Of a stretch of DNA of 13,714 bases, positions 1 to 6,578 are shown piece by piece. The stretch's first letter is position 1. Every line of letters starts with the position of its first letter. The notes below the pieces were generated by a model. It saw only the letters and a list, made by a program, of their open reading frames with translations, was not told the origin of the DNA and ran no database searches. This stretch comes from GCA-2746795 sp046496595 (GTDB lineage: Bacteria; Chloroflexota; Anaerolineae; Promineifilales; Promineifilaceae): the NCBI GenBank assembly GCA_046496595.1, contig JAWOGU010000567.1:1-13714 (forward strand). Direction: 5' to 3'. Position numbers and translations under genes: made by a program.

Positions 1-126
1 CCCCCTTATCTGATTGATTCCATCACTCTATTTACAGAAGATGAAATTAATTGGCTCCAAAGCACGGGTGCAGATGACCAGGTAGCTGAACCTGCGAATC
101 TTCAATCTTTAATCTTCAATCTTTAA
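1..126 (+). CDS. C-terminal end of an unidentified gene (partial)
   Basis: Frame 1 is open from the window edge to a TAA at 124-126 and encodes 41 residues, beginning PPYLIDSITLFTEDEINWLQ. The other two forward frames stop within the first 15 bases. The composition (acidic, soluble, one Trp) looks like real protein. The last eleven or so residues are encoded by a 7-base repeat array, so the natural C-terminus may have been extended by repeat growth. MoxR starts 17 bases after the stop on the same strand, which suggests one operon. Genes upstream of MoxR-DUF58 pairs often encode DUF4350-type membrane proteins, but nothing in this fragment identifies it as one. Confidence 0.5.
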   Translation, partial: PPYLIDSITLFTEDEINWLQSTGADDQVAEPANLQSLIFNL

Positions 127-128
127 TC
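97..128. repeat. 7-base tandem array (AATCTTC/AATCTTT)
   Basis: Four heptamers alternate as AATCTTC, AATCTTT, AATCTTC, AATCTTT and are followed by AATC. This is equally a perfect 14-base duplication (97-110 and 111-124). The array covers the last codons and the stop of the preceding partial gene and ends just before the MoxR ribosome binding site. Confidence 0.85.
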
Positions 129-143
129 AACCAAGGATTTCCT

Positions 144-1124
144 ATGACTGATTTCACCCTAACAAATTTCCGCGAAACGGCCGTTTCCATCGAAGCCGAA
201 GTCGCCAAAGTCATCGTTGGACAGCGGGATGTGGTGCGGCATACGCTCATTGGCATTCTCAGCGGCGGGCATGTGCTGCTGGAAGGCGTGCCCGGTCTGG
301 GCAAAACGATGCTGGTGCGCACTTTTGCTCAGGCCATGAACCTGGAATTCAGCCGCATCCAGTTCACGCCGGACCTGATGCCCGCCGACATCACCGGCAC
401 CGACATCATGGAAGAAACGGCCACGGGCCAGCGCCAGTTCCGTTTTCAGCAAGGGCCAATCTTCGCCAGCCTGATTTTGGCGGATGAAATCAACCGGGCC
501 ACGCCCAAAACGCAGTCGGCGCTGCTGGAGGCGATGCAGGAACATACCGTTACCGTCGCCACCCATACCTACCCGCTGCCGGCGCCGTTTTTCGTGCTGG
601 CGACGCAGAACCCTATTGAGCAGGAAGGTACCTATCCGCTGCCGGAAGCGCAGTTGGATCGGTTCTTGTTCAAAATCAACGTCGGTTTCCCGTCGCCCGA
701 CGAGTTGACGGAGATTTTAACGCGCACCACAGGAGGAGAGATGGCGATGGCGCAAACGGCCGTTTCCGGCCCCACCATCCTCGCCATGCAGCAGTTAGCC
801 CGCCAGATTCCCATGCCCAGCAATGTGACAGATTTCGTCAGCCGCCTGATCGTCGCCACGCATCCGGGCGGCAGCCCTGCGCCGCTGGTCAACAGCTACG
901 TGCGCTACGGCTCCAGCCCGCGCGGGGCGCAGGCGCTGGTGCTGGGCGCGAAGATCACCGCCCTGTTGGCTGGCCGGGTAAACGCGAGCTTTGATGATAT
1001 AACGGCCGTTGCCCCCGCCGCCCTGCGTCATCGCCTCCTGCTCAACTTTGAAGGCCAGGCAGAGGGTGTTCGCACAGATGATGTGGTCGCAGATTTGTTA
1101 CAATACGTTTCTCGAGAAAATTAA
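144..1124 (+). CDS. MoxR-family AAA+ ATPase
   Basis: A 326-residue cytoplasmic ATPase of the MoxR/RavA class, thought to act as a chaperone that remodels or activates partner proteins, commonly von Willebrand A-domain proteins. Walker A is GVPGLGKT at residues 48-55. Walker B is LILADEINRA at 110-119, with catalytic D114/E115. Sensor 1 is ATQNP at 153-157, and an LDRF motif carries R173 as the likely arginine finger. The length is normal for the family. The start is supported by AAGGA at 133-137, six bases before ATG. The expected partner, DUF58, lies 1.8 kb downstream behind a lipoprotein gene instead of next door. Three AACGGCCGTT palindromes fall in the gene (176-185, 755-764, 1001-1010). 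The substrate is unknown. Confidence 0.95.
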   Translation: MTDFTLTNFRETAVSIEAEVAKVIVGQRDVVRHTLIGILSGGHVLLEGVPGLGKTMLVRTFAQAMNLEFSRIQFTPDLMPADITGTDIMEETATGQRQFRFQQGPIFASLILADEINRATPKTQSALLEAMQEHTVTVATHTYPLPAPFFVLATQNPIEQEGTYPLPEAQLDRFLFKINVGFPSPDELTEILTRTTGGEMAMAQTAVSGPTILAMQQLARQIPMPSNVTDFVSRLIVATHPGGSPAPLVNSYVRYGSSPRGAQALVLGAKITALLAGRVNASFDDITAVAPAALRHRLLLNFEGQAEGVRTDDVVADLLQYVSREN

Positions 1125-1189
1125 ATGGCTTGTATCAAATAGTGTTGCTCATTCGTCTTGCGCTTAATACAAACCAGTGGGGGTATCTA

Positions 1190-2962
1190 ATGCGTCGCTT
1201 TTTCTTTGCACTATTCATCTTTTTGGTAGCATGTCAATTCGAGGAGTCATTGACATCAGAACCATCGGTTATTACGACGCCAGAAGCGAACATAACAGTC
1301 GATACCACATTATTCCCTTCTCAAACACCAATAACTGCACCAACACAAACTCCTATTCCTAAACCCACAGTTACGCCAACATCAACACCATCCCCTGTGC
1401 CGACAATCGTGCCAACTGGGACACCTGATTTAATCCAAAACAGCCTGACATTGGCTACTTCTGACGACAGTGCTTCGGAAAAATTTGATAGGATAAGCGG
1501 TTGGGAATTAGGCTTTCGTTCACCTGGGTATTGTCAGGGTGCTTATCGTTGGCTGGATAATACACATCTGCTGCTATATGCTATTACGAACAAAGATGTT
1601 ACAGATATGGGGACATATGAATCATCTATTCCCGTTATCGTTGATATTGAAACAGGAAAAAGTTGGAAACCTTTATTTCCATCGACCCTTTATTGCGGCA
1701 CACCATTGTGGTCAGATGCCAAGCAGATAGTAATCGTATCAGGGGATGGAGGCTTTTCCTTGTTGAATGCGGATGGGGAATTGGTGGAATGGCTGTCAGG
1801 AAAGGGTGCACCTTTTTTGTCTCCTAGTGGGCGTAAATTATTTGCTTATAACAGTTGGTATGATCTAGAAACAGGAAACAATGTCACCTTAAAAAGCCCT
1901 TCTGAAAGTTCGTATTTTGGAGGCATGGGCGGCCCTCCGGCGTGGTCTCAAGATGAAACACAACTCTTTAGTTGTTGTTTTGTTTTCGCCGATGTTTTGA
2001 CAGGTGAGATCGAGAAGATAACTAAATTTATTGAATCGGGACGTGGTTCAAGGCCAGGTAAGAATGATGAGGTTAGATTTAGCTATCTGTTAAACGATAA
2101 TTTGGGCATCGTTGATTATGATCTCTATTTTCTCGAGCAGACTAATCAACAGATTATTCCCTTATTTGATTTACAAACTCGGGATTTTATCAATATTCAA
2201 GAGATTCTCGGTTTGGGTGATCATGCTAATTGTAATTATATTCAACACGAGCCTGTACAAAACTTTTTGCAATTAAGGTGCGATAATAAATGGTATGTTC
2301 TTAATCCTCAAACAATGCAGCTTGATCCTCGATTTCAGGTAGCAGAAGAAAGCTATAATTTTTCACAAAATGAACGGTATGCTGTTGTAAAATCTTCTGA
2401 CAATCATTATCTTTTGTGGGAAGATGGACAATCGGGATTTTATGATATTGGTATATTACCTTCCTCGAGTCGTCCACTTTCTCAAGAATATGAAAGATGG
2501 AGCCCTGAATCAAATTGGTTTTCGTTTTGGACGAACGAGTTTAAAAATCTTTCGTTTTTGAACCCAGTGACCAAAGAAATACAGGCAATTTCGTTTCCTG
2601 AAGCGAACGGTAAAGTGAGACGATATTTTTGGACGACACAAGAGGATAAAGTTGCATTATTTGATGCAGATGGTCACTTGTGGTGGGTTCCTGAGATAAG
2701 TAATGATAGAGCCGCGGAGTTGGTGAATCCGCTTAATGTGCAGTTTAAGGGTGCGTTATGGGAAAAAGATGAACAGGAGTTGTTGCTGTATGATGACAAC
2801 GGCCGTTTCTGGAAATTCTCTCTTGCAGATGCCCAATTAGAACAACTGACAACAACACAATTTGAAGAAATCCACTCTGTGCAATTTTCGCCGGATGGCA
2901 CACAAGTTGCTTTTGTTGAAGGGGCGGACGTGGTTATTTTTTCTCTGGAAAGTGAAGAATGA
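1190..2962 (+). CDS. Predicted lipoprotein, Pro/Thr linker plus TolB/propeller-like repeats
   Basis: A 590-residue secreted lipoprotein of unknown function. From ATG 1190 the protein starts with an Arg pair and a hydrophobic stretch ending in lipobox LVAC, so Cys15 would be lipidated. Residues about 30-80 form a Pro/Thr-rich linker. The rest looks like beta-propeller strands, with TolB-like SPSG and FSPDGTQVAF motifs, the clearest in the last 25 residues. A TTG 60 bases upstream is in frame, but it would bury the signal peptide, and GTGGGGG lies just before ATG 1190. The gene is clearly AT-rich: the 60 bases from 2221 are 32% GC, while the 60 bases from 901 in moxR are 77%. It separates the MoxR and DUF58 genes and overlaps DUF58 by ATGA. 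It is probably a late insertion. The cargo or ligand is not inferable. Confidence 0.85.
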   Translation: MRRFFFALFIFLVACQFEESLTSEPSVITTPEANITVDTTLFPSQTPITAPTQTPIPKPTVTPTSTPSPVPTIVPTGTPDLIQNSLTLATSDDSASEKFDRISGWELGFRSPGYCQGAYRWLDNTHLLLYAITNKDVTDMGTYESSIPVIVDIETGKSWKPLFPSTLYCGTPLWSDAKQIVIVSGDGGFSLLNADGELVEWLSGKGAPFLSPSGRKLFAYNSWYDLETGNNVTLKSPSESSYFGGMGGPPAWSQDETQLFSCCFVFADVLTGEIEKITKFIESGRGSRPGKNDEVRFSYLLNDNLGIVDYDLYFLEQTNQQIIPLFDLQTRDFINIQEILGLGDHANCNYIQHEPVQNFLQLRCDNKWYVLNPQTMQLDPRFQVAEESYNFSQNERYAVVKSSDNHYLLWEDGQSGFYDIGILPSSSRPLSQEYERWSPESNWFSFWTNEFKNLSFLNPVTKEIQAISFPEANGKVRRYFWTTQEDKVALFDADGHLWWVPEISNDRAAELVNPLNVQFKGALWEKDEQELLLYDDNGRFWKFSLADAQLEQLTTTQFEEIHSVQFSPDGTQVAFVEGADVVIFSLESEE

Positions 2963-3843
2963 ACCTCTTCAACGAATCCACCCTCCATAAACTCGAACAA
3001 CTCACCCTCGTGGCTGAGCGGGTGCGCGTAGGCGTGATGAAGGGCGACCGGCGCAGCCGCAAACGCGGCACCTCCATCGAGTTTGCCGACTATCGCAACT
3101 ACACCAAGGGCGACGATTTGCGGCGGCTGGATTGGAATGTCTATGCGCGGTTGGAACGGCCGTTTATCAAATTGCTCGAAGAAGAAGAAGACCTCTCCGT
3201 CCACTTGCTTGTGGATGCCAGCGCCAGCATGGATTGGCCAGAAGCGGGCGACGAACATAAACTGACCTACGCCCTGCGCCTGGCGGGAGCCCTGGGCCAC
3301 ATCGCCCTCACTTCTGGCGATTTATTGACGGTGACGCTGCTCAACAGCCGCGAAGATCGCAAATGGGGACCGTTTCGTGGGCGGCAAAATACGCTCCGTC
3401 TGCTGCAATTCCTGGAAACAGCAGAAGCCGGCGGCATCACCGACCTCAACCAATCCCTGCGCCGCTACGCCCAACGGGCCAGCCGTCCCGGGATGCTCTT
3501 TGTCCTCAGCGACTTACTCTCCCCCAACGGCTTCCAGGACGGCCTGAACGCGCTGCAATCACGCGGCTACGAAGTGGGCCTACTCCACGTCCTCAGTCTG
3601 GACGAAATCGACCCGCCCCTCTCCGGCGATCTCAAACTGGTTGACCTGGAGACCGGGCAGGACGCCGAAATCACCCTTGACGTTGCCACCCTCGACCAAT
3701 ACCGGCAGCGCGTGCAGGAGTGGCAAACGGAAACGGCCGTTCTCTGCGCCAACCGCGCCAGCCACTACATCCCCCTCACCACCGACACGCCCTGGGAGCA
3801 AGTTATCATGCAGACCTTACGCGAGAAAACCGTTATTCGTTAA
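2959..3843 (+). CDS. DUF58 domain protein (MoxR partner)
   Basis: A 294-residue protein of the DUF58 family, usually encoded beside MoxR ATPases and containing a von Willebrand A-like fold. The family signature YRNYTKGDDLRRLDWN is at residues 45-60. A MIDAS-like DASASM is at 86-91, with D86, S88 and S90 as likely metal ligands. I see no obvious transmembrane segment, so it is probably cytoplasmic. The start ATG overlaps the stop of the lipoprotein gene (ATGA), which suggests translational coupling, and no good ribosome binding site precedes it. Two AACGGCCGTT palindromes lie inside, one read as ERPF (3155-3164) and one as ETAV (3732-3741). It was probably originally adjacent to moxR. The process served is unknown. 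Confidence 0.92.
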   Translation: MNLFNESTLHKLEQLTLVAERVRVGVMKGDRRSRKRGTSIEFADYRNYTKGDDLRRLDWNVYARLERPFIKLLEEEEDLSVHLLVDASASMDWPEAGDEHKLTYALRLAGALGHIALTSGDLLTVTLLNSREDRKWGPFRGRQNTLRLLQFLETAEAGGITDLNQSLRRYAQRASRPGMLFVLSDLLSPNGFQDGLNALQSRGYEVGLLHVLSLDEIDPPLSGDLKLVDLETGQDAEITLDVATLDQYRQRVQEWQTETAVLCANRASHYIPLTTDTPWEQVIMQTLREKTVIR

Positions 3844-3844
3844 T

Positions 3845-3907
3845 CGTAATCCGTAATCCGTCCACGGAATACGGATTACGGCTAACGGAATACGGAATAC
3901 GGATTAC
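3845..3907. repeat. 7-base tandem array forming a hairpin between convergent genes
   Basis: The array holds CGTAATC twice (3845-3858), a 6-base unit, then six heptamers of the CGGAATA/CGGATTA/CGGCTAA type (3865-3906). A 16-base direct repeat occurs at 3864-3879 and 3892-3907. The two unit types are complementary, so 3845-3861 pairs with 3864-3880 (16 of 17 pairs). It fills the gap between the stop of DUF58 and the stop of the SIS gene and supplies the latter's TAA. It may work as a bidirectional terminator, although there is no T-run. Confidence 0.85.
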
Positions 3908-4956
3908 CGCGTCTCCGTCACCTTCCGAATCGCCCGCGGATTGTCCACGTCAAAGTCTCGCGCATAAGCCAGATGCATGGCAAAAAGCTGGCCTGGGATA
4001 ATGGTCAAGAGGGGCGAGATCCATTCCGGCGTTGTCACCGGCAGCTTTAGCGGTGAACGCGCCAGCGCCAGCGTCGCCGCATCGTCGCTGATGACGATGA
4101 CTTCCGCGCCCCGTTCCTTGAGCGTGCCGATAAACGACTGCATTTCGGGCAGCATTTTGCCGGTCGGCGCCACCACAATCGCCGGGAACGCCTCTTCCAC
4201 CAGCGCCAACGGACCATGCATAAAGTCGGCGCTGCTGTAGGGTTCCACCATCGTGTAGGTCAGTTCCTTCATTTTTAAGGCGAGTTCAAAAGCGGTGGCG
4301 TAGTTATAACCGCGCCCAATTACCACACAAATGCGCATATAACGGTACCGTTCCGCCAGGCGGCTAATTTCCGGACCCAGGGTGAGCGTTTGCGCCACCT
4401 GCGTGGGAATTTGCTGTAGGGCGGTTAGCATTGCGGCGTCGCGGGCCAGCACGGCGCTGAGCAGGGCGATGACCGCCAGTTCGCTGGTGTAGGTCTTGGT
4501 GGCGGCCACCGATTTTTCTTCGCCGGCGTGCAGCGCAATCACAAAATCGGCCGTCTGCCCCAGATCGGAGCCGGGGATGTTGGTGAAGGCGGCGGTGAGG
4601 GCGCCCTGCTTTTTGCCTTCCGCCACCACCGAGACGATATCGGGGCTTTTGCCGCTCTGGCTGATGCCCAGCACCAGGGCGTTGCCCAGTTTAGGCGGCT
4701 GCTCGTAGATGGAATAGAGGCTGGGCGTCGCCAGGGCCACCGTCAGGCCGTTAACTGCGCCCAATAAATATTGCGCGTAGCGACCAGCATTATCGCTAGT
4801 CCCCCTCGCCGCAATGACAACGTGGCTGATGTCTCGCGCCCGGATGGCCGCTGCCAGCTTTTCGATGGTTTCGCGTTCCGCTTGCAGCAGTTCGGCCAAA
4901 ACCGATGGCTGCTGGTGGATTTCTTTGTAGAGGTAGGTTTGTTCTAGCATAGTCAT
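3904..4956 (-). CDS. SIS-domain sugar isomerase/deaminase, NagB-II or GlmS-C-like
   Basis: A 350-residue protein with two SIS domains and no N-terminal glutaminase domain, so it is not a full glucosamine-6-phosphate synthase (about 600 residues). Seen: ARGTS at 50-54, GISQSGKSPD at 98-107, a KSVAATKTYT sugar-phosphate loop near 148-157, GRGYNYATAFELALK in the second domain, an HGPLALVE segment, and a C-terminal RKVTET. This layout fits glucosamine-6-phosphate deaminase of the NagB-II type, giving fructose-6-phosphate and ammonia. AgaS-type galactosamine enzymes look similar and cannot be excluded. It lies downstream of nagA on the same strand, which fits the NagB step. AAGGA on the minus strand precedes the chosen ATG by four bases; a second ATG two codons later is also possible. 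Confidence 0.82.
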   Translation of the reverse strand: MTMLEQTYLYKEIHQQPSVLAELLQAERETIEKLAAAIRARDISHVVIAARGTSDNAGRYAQYLLGAVNGLTVALATPSLYSIYEQPPKLGNALVLGISQSGKSPDIVSVVAEGKKQGALTAAFTNIPGSDLGQTADFVIALHAGEEKSVAATKTYTSELAVIALLSAVLARDAAMLTALQQIPTQVAQTLTLGPEISRLAERYRYMRICVVIGRGYNYATAFELALKMKELTYTMVEPYSSADFMHGPLALVEEAFPAIVVAPTGKMLPEMQSFIGTLKERGAEVIVISDDAATLALARSPLKLPVTTPEWISPLLTIIPGQLFAMHLAYARDFDVDNPRAIRKVTETR

Positions 4957-4965
4957 TGAGTCCTT

Positions 4966-5073
4966 AGTTGGTTAGTCGTTTAGTCAAATAGTGGCAGAGG
5001 GGCAAAGGGGCAGAGTGGCAAGGCGGCAGGGTTTTGCCTTCATCATTCATCCTTCATCTCTCATCCTTCATCC
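4966..5073. repeat. Short tandem-repeat region between nagA and the SIS gene
   Basis: There are three adjoining low-complexity blocks. Near 4965-4990 a TTAGTNGN unit recurs about every 8 bases. At 4990-5030 a G-rich GGCAGAG/GGCAAAG unit recurs about every 8 bases. At 5039-5073 there are five heptamers: TTCATCA, TTCATCC, TTCATCT, CTCATCC, TTCATCC. The heptamers run into nagA: on the minus strand they encode its last six residues (RMKDER) and its TGA stop. I see no promoter here, so the SIS gene probably depends on nagA transcription. Confidence 0.75.
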
Positions 5074-6214
5074 TTCGATACGTGATGCTGCCGCAGGTGA
5101 GGGTGAGGTCCACTGTGAGGTTTTGGTCGAGCAGGACAGCGTCGGCGATGAAGCCGGGGGCGATCTGGCCGCGGTCGGGCAGGCGCAGCAGGCGGGCGGG
5201 GGTGGTGGTGACGGTAGCGGTCGCTTCGCTTAAGGTGCAGCCGGTGAACTGCATGAGATTACGAACGGCCGTTTCCATATCCAACACACTGCCCGCCAAC
5301 GTACCATCCGTCAATCTGGCCTCTGTTTCCGTCACCGTGACATCGAAATCGTTCAGGCGATACACGCCGGGCGGCATGCCCAGCGCCGCCATGGCGTCCG
5401 TGACCACGTTCAGGCCGTGCGGCCCTTTCATCTGCCAGGCCAACCTGACCATGGCGGGATGGGCATGGATGCCGTCGGGGATGACGCCGGCGACACTGTG
5501 TGGGTTGTCAAGCAGCGCTCCCATCAGCCCGGGTTCGCGGTGGCCGAGCGGCGGCATGGCGTTGTAGAGGTGGGTACCGTAGCGCACCCCGGAGGCGAAA
5601 CCGGCCTGCGCTTCGGCGTAGCTTGCCATGGAGTGCCCGGCGCTGACGACGATGCCGCGTGAGGCCAGTTCTGCCACCAGCGCCAGGGCGTCTGGCAGTT
5701 CAGGGGCCAGCGTCACCAGGGAAACGGCCGTTTCCGGCGCCCAGTTCGCCGTCCAATCCGGATCCGGCAGGCGTAGATATGCCGGATTGTGCGCCCCCTT
5801 TTTCTGCGGATTCAAAAACGGCCCCTCCAGGTGCAGTCCCAACGGTTCCGCGCCCTGAAAATCGGCGGGACGGCCGTTTAGCAGCACCTCCTGCGCCTTT
5901 TCGCTTTGGGACCGGGGGGCCGTGATAATGGTGGGCAAGAACGCCGTCACGCCCCAGCGCGGAAGCTGCGCCGCGACCTGCCAGATGGTTTCAGGGTTGG
6001 CGGTGAAATCGTGCCCAAACGCGCCGTTGAGCTGCAAATCGATGAAACCGGGGACCAGGAAACGGCCGTTACCCTCGATAACTGTGGCATTTTCAGGCGG
6101 CTGGCTGGCGGCGGAAGGGGTGATTTGGGTGAAACGGCCGTTTGCCACCTCAACCGAAGCATCCTCTATTTGTTCATCTGGCGTCAGTAGGGTGACGTGG
6201 TGGATGACTAGCAT
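5054..6214 (-). CDS. nagA: N-acetylglucosamine-6-phosphate deacetylase
   Basis: A 386-residue amidohydrolase that removes acetate from N-acetylglucosamine-6-phosphate to give glucosamine-6-phosphate, the substrate expected for the SIS enzyme encoded next. Seen: the GFIDLQLNG strand at 56-64; HLEGPF with metal ligand E130; GHSMA with H194; HLYNAMPP with H215; DGIHAHP with H250; and catalytic D273 in VTDAMA. These match the E. coli enzyme in order and nearly in number. Length is normal apart from a C-terminal RMKDER encoded by a heptamer array. The ATG start lies about 30 bases after a TTGACA-N17-TATAGT promoter, but with no clear ribosome binding site. The gene holds five of the window's 14 ACGGCCGT palindromes. 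No sugar kinase or transporter is visible nearby. Confidence 0.95.
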   Translation of the reverse strand: MLVIHHVTLLTPDEQIEDASVEVANGRFTQITPSAASQPPENATVIEGNGRFLVPGFIDLQLNGAFGHDFTANPETIWQVAAQLPRWGVTAFLPTIITAPRSQSEKAQEVLLNGRPADFQGAEPLGLHLEGPFLNPQKKGAHNPAYLRLPDPDWTANWAPETAVSLVTLAPELPDALALVAELASRGIVVSAGHSMASYAEAQAGFASGVRYGTHLYNAMPPLGHREPGLMGALLDNPHSVAGVIPDGIHAHPAMVRLAWQMKGPHGLNVVTDAMAALGMPPGVYRLNDFDVTVTETEARLTDGTLAGSVLDMETAVRNLMQFTGCTLSEATATVTTTPARLLRLPDRGQIAPGFIADAVLLDQNLTVDLTLTCGSITYRRMKDER

Positions 6215-6238
6215 AAATTGGCTCGCAAAACTTTGTAA

Positions 6239-6249
6239 GTTAATTTAAC
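6239..6249. promoter_or_regulatory. Possible operator at the nagA transcription start
   Basis: GTTAATTTAAC is an 11-base palindrome with one central base, placed where the nagA transcript should begin, just downstream of the -10 box. A repressor bound here would block initiation, and nag operons are often under such control. No regulator gene is present in the window, so this is only suggestive. Confidence 0.3.
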
Positions 6250-6251
6250 AA

Positions 6252-6280
6252 ACTATACAACAGACCCCATCTCCTGTCAA
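6252..6280 (-). promoter_or_regulatory. Sigma70-type promoter for nagA
   Basis: On the minus strand TTGACA (6275-6280) is followed by a 17-base spacer and TATAGT (6252-6257). That is a perfect -35 and a 5-of-6 -10 at ideal spacing. The predicted start lies near 6245, giving a leader of about 30 bases before the nagA ATG. It should drive both nagA and the SIS gene. Confidence 0.75.
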
Positions 6281-6299
6281 TAAAAACCCGTCAAAGTAC

Positions 6300-6485
6300 G
6301 GTATTTGGCGTAAGGGTGGTTCGCAAACCGGCCCTTACATGGGGCGTCAGTCCCATAAAATCCTACGAGCCTGTCGGAGAACCCCATTTCGTAGCCGCGG
6401 TATCCTTACCGCGCTTACACGAGCGCGACATGGATGTCGCGGCTACAGTTACTTTTCCGACAGCCTGCTATAGAAACCCCAATAA
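6300..6485. repeat. Intergenic block of REP-like palindromes
   Basis: The 364 bases between nagA and the DHODH-like gene contain no convincing gene. Hairpin A pairs GTAAGGG (6310-6316) with CCCTTAC (6332-6338), with GGTT/AACC inside. A small ATGGG/CCCAT pair follows at 6339-6356. Element B is bounded by CTGTCGGA (6371-6378) and TCCGACAG (6456-6463), extendable to 11 pairs with one G-T. Inside it GTAGCCGCG (6391-6399) pairs with CGCGGCTAC (6438-6446). Two inner hairpins compete with that pairing: CGCGGTA/TACCGCG (6396-6413) and GCGACAT/ATGTCGC (6425-6440). The nested design suggests a REP/MITE-type element or a structured RNA. Confidence 0.7.
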
Positions 6486-6515
6486 AAAAGGCTCCTTGAG
6501 GGGAAGGAGCCTTTT
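6486..6515 (-). terminator. Rho-independent terminator of the PFOR/DHODH-like unit
   Basis: A perfect 12-base stem (6486-6497 with 6504-6515), six-base loop, core GGCTCCTT/AAGGAGCC. On the minus strand it is followed by a run of T (complement of 6483-6489), as expected for an intrinsic terminator 63 bases after the DHODH-like stop. The plus side also ends in TTTT, so it may work in both directions. Confidence 0.88.
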
Positions 6516-6578
6516 ATTTCAGGTCTTTGCGTACAGCGCCGGAACGGCTTGCTGCCGCATGAGCTTAAAAGAGTGGTG

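Noticed and set aside
1130..1189. TTG start 60 bases upstream of the lipoprotein ATG
   Set aside because: It would put 20 residues in front of a clear signal peptide and lipobox; ATG 1190 has a better Shine-Dalgarno-like sequence.
2674..3300. 208-residue open frame on the minus strand
   Set aside because: It runs antisense across the lipoprotein and DUF58 genes, and its sequence is the complement of their conserved parts, with no family-like motif.
3845..3907. CRISPR-like direct repeats
   Set aside because: Units are 7 bases with no unique spacers; this is a simple tandem array.
3904..4956. Full glucosamine-6-phosphate synthase (glmS)
   Set aside because: The N-terminal glutaminase domain is absent, and the neighbour nagA points to catabolism.
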